Of a stretch of DNA of 10,067 nucleotides, positions 6,862 through 10,067 are shown piece by piece. The position numbers and the translations under genes are program-made. The notes under the pieces were generated by a model, which saw only the letters and a list, made by a program, of their open reading frames with translations, did not search any database and was not told the DNA's origin. Source of the stretch: Patescibacteria group bacterium (lineage in GTDB: Bacteria > Patescibacteriota > Patescibacteriia > Patescibacteriales > UBA12465); the NCBI GenBank assembly GCA_021734825.1, contig JAIPIE010000027.1:1-10067 (forward strand). The letters run 5' to 3'. Position 1 is the stretch's first letter; every line of letters starts with the position of its first letter.

Positions 6862-7180
6862 TCCCAGGTAGCGCAGCGGTAGCGCAGTTGGCTGTGAACA
6901 CAAGTAATACGCAGCTTCCTCAAGTAATTGAGGTCGAAAACAAGGTGAACTGTCTGGAAGCCTAAAATCGAAAGATCAAGGTAATCAGCAGCCAAGCCGT
7001 ATAATATTTTTATACGGAAGGTTCAGAGACTATCCCGAAAGGGAGTAGGTCCGTCTGCAAGGACGGCCCGAAGCGCCTTGCACCCATCAATTTTGGTGGG
7101 TGATGATATAGTCCACACCATTAAGAAATTAGTGGGTAAGTGTAACCAATTGGTCGTGGGTTCGAATCCCACCCTGGGAG
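6862..7180 (+). tRNA. tRNA-Asn(GUU), interrupted by a group I intron
   Basis: Exon 1 is 6862-6895 and exon 2 is 7143-7180. Joined, they give a 72-nt cloverleaf. The acceptor stem TCCCAGG (6862-6868) pairs with CCTGGGA (7173-7179), followed by discriminator G (7180). The D-arm is GCGC/GCGC. The anticodon stem GTTGG (6887-6891) pairs with CCAAT (7146-7150). The variable loop is TGGTC, and the T-arm GTGGG/CCCAC encloses TTCGAAT. The spliced anticodon loop is CTGTTAA, giving anticodon GUU. The discriminator G, the loop and the TGGTC variable region all match bacterial tRNA-Asn. CCA is not encoded (GCAT follows), so it must be added by CCA-adding enzyme. Read without splicing, the first seven loop bases (CTGTGAA) would wrongly suggest His(GUG). 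Splicing is therefore required for the gene to decode Asn codons. Confidence 0.93.
6896..7142 (+). ncRNA. Group I self-splicing intron in the tRNA-Asn anticodon
   Basis: The 247-nt intron lies between anticodon bases 35 and 36. The 5' exon ends in U6895 and the intron ends in G7142, as group I chemistry requires. P1 forms between exon GCTGT (6891-6895) and the guide GCAGC (6911-6915), with the expected U-G wobble at the splice site. Other helices: P2 6918-6923/6928-6933 with a GTAA tetraloop; P3 6941-6947/7074-7080; a P6-type hairpin 6997-7004/7010-7017; P7 GACTAT 7028-7033 with ATAGTC 7108-7113; hairpins 7034-7043 and 7051-7066 in the P7.1/P7.2 position; P8 7081-7089/7094-7102; P9 7118-7124/7129-7135 with a GAAA loop. 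I did not resolve P4 and P5 fully. The two extra hairpins between P7 and P3 resemble subgroup IA rather than the IC3 type usual in bacterial tRNAs. There is no endonuclease ORF. Confidence 0.93.
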
Positions 7181-8734
7181 CATCGATGAACAAGCAGGCG
7201 CGAAAGCGTCTGTTTTTTCATAATATTCGCCAAATTCTATTGGTCCGAAACTGTTATTTACACGAGGCATCCATTTAGCTAAAAATTCACCCCCTAAAGT
7301 GTATTTTGGCCTTATTTTATCGGCATCTAATTCAAAGTCCGAAAATAATTCTGATAAAGCAAGTCGTTTGTTTTCAATGTCCGTTTCCGTATCAATAATT
7401 AGATTGGAAGCCTCACTAGCTAGGCGATGGAGTTTAATACCTTTTTCATAATTTACGGCGCCACTGCCAGGGTTGATTTGTTTTAATTTTTTTTCTAAAT
7501 CTATTTTTTCCGCATTAAATTCATTGTATTTTTTAGTATAAAAATCCTCAGTAATTTTGCCGTCTAGCTTGTCGTCATAGATTAGATCTATTCGATTATC
7601 AATTCTCTTTAAACTTTGCTCTAAAGCCTGTTTCTGGGCTTCTATTAGACTATTATCAGTAGGCTCGTCTTCTTTAATCGCTTTCTCTAACCAATCAATT
7701 AGTTTTGGTGTTTTTGGTTTTATTTCTTCAAGATATGGCATTAATTGTTCAATTAAATCCTGTTCTCTAACTCTAGTATTTTGTGAACAAGAGCGGTAAT
7801 GATTACAGGTGCCATAAATATGACCCTTTCTTTGGCTCCAACTAATAATTCCGCCACATTCAGCACAGCGAATATTGCCTTTAAAAATAAAGATGTGTTT
7901 TTTAAATTGTGTTGCTGATAATTTACGCTTAATTCTAATTTGAACTTTATCAAATAAATCAAAATCAACTATCGGTTCGTGATTGCCGGAATATGTTTTA
8001 TTATTCCAAATTATTTGACCAGTATAAAAAGGATTGGTTAGCATGTTGTGCAAAGTATTTTTAGCTAGCATTTTCCCTGATGACGCTTTAAGGCCTTCGT
8101 CAAACATTACTTCCGCTAAAAAGTTCAAGGAATAATTACCGCTCGCATATAATTCAAAAGCTTGTCTAATTAAAGGAGCAATTTTTTCATCAATAATATG
8201 TGTTTTATGTCCTTTATTGCCAATTGTTTTATAACCCAAACAAGGGCGTTGCGGCATCCAGCCAGATTCGAGTTTAGCTTTCTGTCCTTTTTTCACTTCT
8301 TCACTTAAATTATTTGTATAGAATCTGGCAATCGCTACTTTCATATCCCAAACTAAATTTTCATGAGCCCGGGTATTACGGTTAACAATAAAATTTTCTT
8401 TGACGAAATGTATTTCGTGTTTTTCATCTTCATTTATCCAGTCACTAATAATTGCAGCATCCCTTAGATTGCGAGTTAGTCTGTCTATTTTTTCAACTAG
8501 AATAAGATTAAGTTTATTCTTTTTGGTATAAACCAACATTTCCGAAAAAGTCTTCCTGATCAGCTTGCCGCTGGCGGATTCAGAAATTTTGTAGGTTTTC
8601 ACAATACTAAAATCATTACGACTAGCGTAATCTTTGAGTAGTTTCTCCTGAGCTTCTAAAGAATAACCTTTTTCTTCTTGCTCTTTAGAGGAAACCCGAC
8701 AATATAAAATGCATTTTTTGTCCGTATTTTTCAT
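7121..8734 (-). CDS. Large serine recombinase (integrase) whose end overlaps tRNA-Asn
   Basis: This is a site-specific recombinase that cuts and rejoins DNA through a phosphoserine link, expected to integrate and excise the element. From ATG 8734 it has 537 aa: a resolvase domain (about 5-145) with R13, nucleophile S15 (YCRVSSKEQ) and arginines R85 and R88 (KIDRLTRN); a recombinase DNA-binding domain (about 165-270, with NPFYTGQIIWNNKTYSG); a zinc ribbon with C290, C293, C310 and C316; and a coiled coil (about 370-435). I reject the upstream TTG at 8773 because ATG 8734 gives the normal N-terminus. No Shine-Dalgarno is seen. The last 19 codons (7180-7124) are antisense to the tRNA 3' exon and intron end, giving the telltale GWDSNPRP peptide, and the stop lies in intron helix P9. 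The native C-terminus on the free circle may therefore differ. Confidence 0.92.
   Translation of the reverse strand: MKNTDKKCILYCRVSSKEQEEKGYSLEAQEKLLKDYASRNDFSIVKTYKISESASGKLIRKTFSEMLVYTKKNKLNLILVEKIDRLTRNLRDAAIISDWINEDEKHEIHFVKENFIVNRNTRAHENLVWDMKVAIARFYTNNLSEEVKKGQKAKLESGWMPQRPCLGYKTIGNKGHKTHIIDEKIAPLIRQAFELYASGNYSLNFLAEVMFDEGLKASSGKMLAKNTLHNMLTNPFYTGQIIWNNKTYSGNHEPIVDFDLFDKVQIRIKRKLSATQFKKHIFIFKGNIRCAECGGIISWSQRKGHIYGTCNHYRSCSQNTRVREQDLIEQLMPYLEEIKPKTPKLIDWLEKAIKEDEPTDNSLIEAQKQALEQSLKRIDNRIDLIYDDKLDGKITEDFYTKKYNEFNAEKIDLEKKLKQINPGSGAVNYEKGIKLHRLASEASNLIIDTETDIENKRLALSELFSDFELDADKIRPKYTLGGEFLAKWMPRVNNSFGPIEFGEYYEKTDAFAPACSSMLPGWDSNPRPIGYTYPLIS
7195..7218 (+). terminator. Intrinsic terminator of the tRNA-Asn unit
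   Basis: CAGGCGC (7195-7201) pairs with GCGTCTG (7206-7212) around a GAAA tetraloop, giving a 7-bp stem with one G-T pair, followed by six T (7213-7218). It lies 14 nt after the tRNA. It works only on the plus strand. On the minus strand it is coding sequence of the recombinase, with no T-run after the stem. Confidence 0.88.
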
Positions 8735-8745
8735 ATTTTTGGTAA

Positions 8746-8870
8746 CTAAAAGGGAGCGGCTCCGTGCACACAAACCAATATCACTAAAAGCAATACTTGT
8801 CTGTCAGAACCGCCCCCTTTTAGGGGACAAGTATAAAAAAAGCTTTTAGCGTTATGTTTGATTTGTGTGC
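8746..8870. repeat. Nested palindrome with four CTAAAAG motifs upstream of the recombinase
   Basis: Several inverted repeats share one centre. GCACACAAA (8766-8774) faces TTTGTGTGC (8862-8870). CTAAAAGC (8784-8791) faces GCTTTTAG (8842-8849). ATACTTGTC (8793-8801) faces GACAAGTAT (8826-8834). The centre holds the hairpin CCCC-TTTTA-GGGG (8814-8826). In addition, CTAAAAGGGAGCGG (8746-8759) is repeated inverted at 8810-8823 with one mismatch, and GGAGC-G-GCTCC forms a further small dyad at 8754-8764. CTAAAAG thus occurs twice in each orientation. Such structures occur at rolling-circle origins, recombinase binding sites and operators. It could equally act as a terminator or attenuator for the minus-strand ORFs before the recombinase. 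The role is inferred; the repeats are directly visible. Confidence 0.8.
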
Positions 8871-9034
8871 TTCTTCATATTAGCAAATTGTTTTGATAAA
8901 TTCAATCTTTTTAAAGCCTTAAAATATCTCACTAAACCATTACCAATTTCAAACACTTCGCTATCTGATAGATCTCGTCCGTATTCATCCTTGATGATTA
9001 TTTTCAGTTTTTGAAGCATTTGCTTGCTAACCAT
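8852..9034 (-). CDS. Small hypothetical protein, 60 aa
   Basis: ATG at 9034 to TAA at 8852-8854. The product is charged and predicted helical, with a core around DEYGRDLSDSEVFEIGNGLV (residues 17-36) and RYFKALKRL after it. Short proteins with this kind of (D/E)EYG...S..E...I...L...F pattern are, as I recall, common in Patescibacterial genomes, often near serine recombinases; no function is known to me. It has no membrane segment and no recognisable DNA-binding helix-turn-helix, although small element-encoded regulators of this size exist. Its last codons form the outer right arm of the palindrome at 8766-8870. An alternative ATG lies five codons in (M6). No Shine-Dalgarno is present at either start. 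Confidence 0.65.
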   Translation of the reverse strand: MVSKQMLQKLKIIIKDEYGRDLSDSEVFEIGNGLVRYFKALKRLNLSKQFANMKKHTNQT

Positions 9035-9060
9035 AGTAAGAGTTATAAATTAATTTTAAC

Positions 9061-9086
9061 GTAAAAAGTTGTGCATGACTTTTTAC
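9061..9086. repeat. Perfect 9-bp inverted repeat after the Rep/59-aa gene pair
   Basis: GTAAAAAGT (9061-9069) is the exact reverse complement of ACTTTTTAC (9078-9086), around the 8-nt loop TGTGCATG. It overlaps the stop codon of the 59-aa ORF (9083-9085) and lies 27 bp upstream of the 60-aa ORF. It could terminate the Rep transcript, though only a mixed A/T stretch follows on the minus strand, or be an operator for the 60-aa ORF, or part of the replication origin. Confidence 0.6.
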
Positions 9087-9262
9087 TCAGTTTCTCTGAG
9101 AGCCTTTTCGTAAGAGGCTAATTTTCTTTTGAGCATTTCTTGGCTTTCGGCATGTTCAAAACTTTCTCCGGCCTCCAGTGCTTTTTTCATGCCGTTTATT
9201 TTTCCGATTAACCATTCTTGGTAGCCGTAAGCTCCGAAATTAATTTTTTCTAAGTTCGCCAT
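9083..9262 (-). CDS. Small hypothetical protein, 59 aa, coupled to Rep
   Basis: ATG 9262-9260 follows the Rep stop (9266-9264) after a single base, so translation is probably coupled to Rep. The frame ends at TAA 9085-9083. The product begins MANLEKINFGAYGYQEWLIG and continues as a charged, helix-forming stretch (KKALEAGESFEHAESQEMLK, about residues 26-45) ending in KALRETE. It is soluble, with no membrane segment. I do not recognise the family. The tight coupling suggests an accessory role in replication or copy control, but that rests on position only. The clean codon structure, ATG start and fit between neighbouring genes support a real gene despite the length. Confidence 0.6.
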   Translation of the reverse strand: MANLEKINFGAYGYQEWLIGKINGMKKALEAGESFEHAESQEMLKRKLASYEKALRETE

Positions 9263-9263
9263 A

Positions 9264-10067
9264 TTATTTAATTTGATAAATATTTACCGTTACTTCACCT
9301 CGATATTTATTGCTGAATTCCTTTTCATAAACTTTTTCTGGTGGAGGGCAGCAGCCCATTAACATCTCTTTGCATTCTTGGCCTTTAAATTCTTGGGGAC
9401 GGTTTAGATTGCGAGAGTAAAAGAATTTTTTCTTGCCGAAATATTTGCGGTTAAAAGATTCTTTACTTAAATATTTAGAGACGTATAAGCCGACATTATT
9501 GATTGATTTTATCTTGTTAATTTTGACGAAACCGTGTCGCCAAACTTTTTCAATTTTTTTAGTATCTACTATTTGGTTGAGAAGAAGATAATAATGAATG
9601 GCGCCGCCAAATTCCTTTTTAATTCCAGTGCGGAAATAATAATCGCCTTGAAACTCGGGAACGGCTAAATATTTAATGCCGAGGAAGTTATATTTTAATC
9701 TTTGGATGAAAGTCATAAAAAGATAATTACATTTCTCAAACTCGGTGATATCTTTTTTATTCTCAAACTTATTTTCATCAAAAGTCAGAGTAAGGAAAGT
9801 GATAAAATCTGGGTTGCTATTTACGAGGCGCATAATCGTCATTCTGGTTCGCCTTAGAGCACCGCTGCGCATTTCTGTTTGCTCTTCTTTGGGTTTGTTT
9901 TTTCGTTTCTTTCTATGGACCGCCTTTCTGCCTAGAGTGATTTCGTTTTGGTAAATGTATTCTTCAATAAATGATCCGGAGATAATAATTTTGATTTTGT
10001 AAGTCCCTTTAGTACGTTTTTCTTTAGCTTTCTTAATGTATTCTAAATACTTTAATCGTCCTCGTTC
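9264..10067 (-). CDS. Rolling-circle replication initiator (HUH-type Rep), 5' end missing
   Basis: This protein should nick the element's double-strand origin and stay attached through a tyrosine to start rolling-circle replication. The frame is open to the window edge, so the start lies beyond base 10067; 267 residues are visible. An ATG at 9872 would remove conserved-looking sequence (such as GSFIEEYIYQ), so it is not the likely start. Motif I is FLTLTFDEN (residues 91-99 of the visible part). Motif II is GAIHYYLLLN, with H158-Y-Y160 where HUH proteins have His-x-His. Motif III is GLYVSKYLSKE, with catalytic Y195 and K198. Between them, VWRHGFVKINKI matches the phage and plasmid Rep pattern. 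The C-terminal part has an odd MGCCPPPEK stretch. Relatives occur in Microviridae-, Inoviridae- and plasmid-type Reps; I cannot say which is closest. Confidence 0.83.
   Translation of the reverse strand, partial: ERGRLKYLEYIKKAKEKRTKGTYKIKIIISGSFIEEYIYQNEITLGRKAVHRKKRKNKPKEEQTEMRSGALRRTRMTIMRLVNSNPDFITFLTLTFDENKFENKKDITEFEKCNYLFMTFIQRLKYNFLGIKYLAVPEFQGDYYFRTGIKKEFGGAIHYYLLLNQIVDTKKIEKVWRHGFVKINKIKSINNVGLYVSKYLSKESFNRKYFGKKKFFYSRNLNRPQEFKGQECKEMLMGCCPPPEKVYEKEFSNKYRGEVTVNIYQIK

Larger units (their letters stand above)
7181..10067. mobile_element. Left part of an integrated rolling-circle element at tRNA-Asn
   Basis: All genes right of the tRNA switch to the minus strand and form a mobile-element set: serine recombinase next to the tRNA, palindromic intergenic DNA, two small ORFs, and an HUH-type Rep that runs off the window. 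The layout suggests a small plasmid or single-stranded-DNA phage that replicates by rolling circle and has integrated at tRNA-Asn. The left boundary is set by convenience at the base after the tRNA; the true crossover could lie anywhere from about 7121 to 7230. The right boundary and second attachment site are outside the window. No coat, morphogenesis (Zot-like) or mobilisation gene is visible, so plasmid versus phage cannot be decided. Confidence 0.75.

Noticed and set aside
6887..6905. tRNA-His(GUG) reading of the first anticodon loop bases
   Set aside because: CTGTGAA after GTTGG looks like a His anticodon loop, but the matching 3' stem strand is 250 nt away, the discriminator and variable loop fit Asn, and the P1 guide pairing puts the splice site after U6895.
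7078..7278. 66-codon plus-strand ORF across the intron end, tRNA 3' exon and terminator
   Set aside because: It overlaps structured RNA (P8, P9, the T-arm and the terminator). Its peptide contains VVGSNPTLGA, the sense-strand translation of a tRNA T-arm, so it is a spurious frame and not an intron endonuclease.
7753..7968. 71-codon minus-strand ORF within the recombinase
   Set aside because: It is an alternative frame inside the zinc-ribbon region of an intact recombinase.
8735..8773. Upstream TTG start giving a 550-aa recombinase
   Set aside because: The extra 13 residues come from the palindromic repeat region, and ATG 8734 places the N-terminus just ahead of the resolvase motif as in other serine recombinases.
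8746..8870. CRISPR array or integron-type attC site
   Set aside because: The repeats are inverted and nested around one centre, not spaced direct repeats, and no cas or tyrosine-type integron integrase gene is nearby.
9870..9872. ATG at 9872 as the Rep start (202 aa)
   Set aside because: The frame is open without a stop from there to the window edge, with protein-like codons (for example GSFIEEYIYQ), so the gene is better read as truncated by the window.

Overview
The window looks like a piece of a Candidate Phyla Radiation (Patescibacteria, Parcubacteria-like) genome. The DNA is AT-rich and uses the standard code. Genes are packed with 4-12 nt gaps or short overlaps, most starts have no Shine-Dalgarno sequence, and the gene set (scpA-scpB, an S11 D,D-carboxypeptidase, a GtrA-like protein, a 158-aa unknown, dnaG, rpoD) fits that group. 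This placement is inference from gene content and style, not from a marker phylogeny.

Positions 1-6676 are an unbroken plus-strand run of eight genes, probably one transcript: the C-terminal end of a hypothetical protein, scpA, scpB, a secreted D,D-carboxypeptidase, a GtrA-like membrane protein, an unknown protein, DNA primase and the primary sigma factor. It joins chromosome condensation, cell-wall maturation, replication priming and transcription initiation. The dnaG-rpoD end corresponds to the classical macromolecular-synthesis operon without rpsU. The sigma factor carries an extremely lysine-rich N-terminal tail.

Positions 6677-7218 hold a tRNA unit: three tandem 11-bp AT repeats, a near-consensus promoter, and a tRNA-Asn(GUU) gene split inside its anticodon by a 247-nt group I intron, followed by an intrinsic terminator. 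The intron fold can be drawn from the sequence (P1, P2, P3, P6, P7, two extra P7.1/P7.2-type hairpins, P8, P9). It has no homing endonuclease.

Positions 7121-10067 are the end of an integrated mobile element, with all genes on the minus strand: a rolling-circle HUH-type Rep (its 5' end lies beyond the window), a 59-aa ORF that starts 1 nt after the Rep stop, a 60-aa ORF, a nested palindromic region, and a large serine recombinase. The recombinase frame runs through the tRNA terminator and antisense through the whole tRNA 3' exon into intron helix P9, so its last 19 codons are tRNA and intron sequence. This suggests an element that replicates as a circle through Rep and inserts at tRNA-Asn through the serine recombinase. 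The other end of the element, and any plasmid or phage structural genes, lie outside the window.
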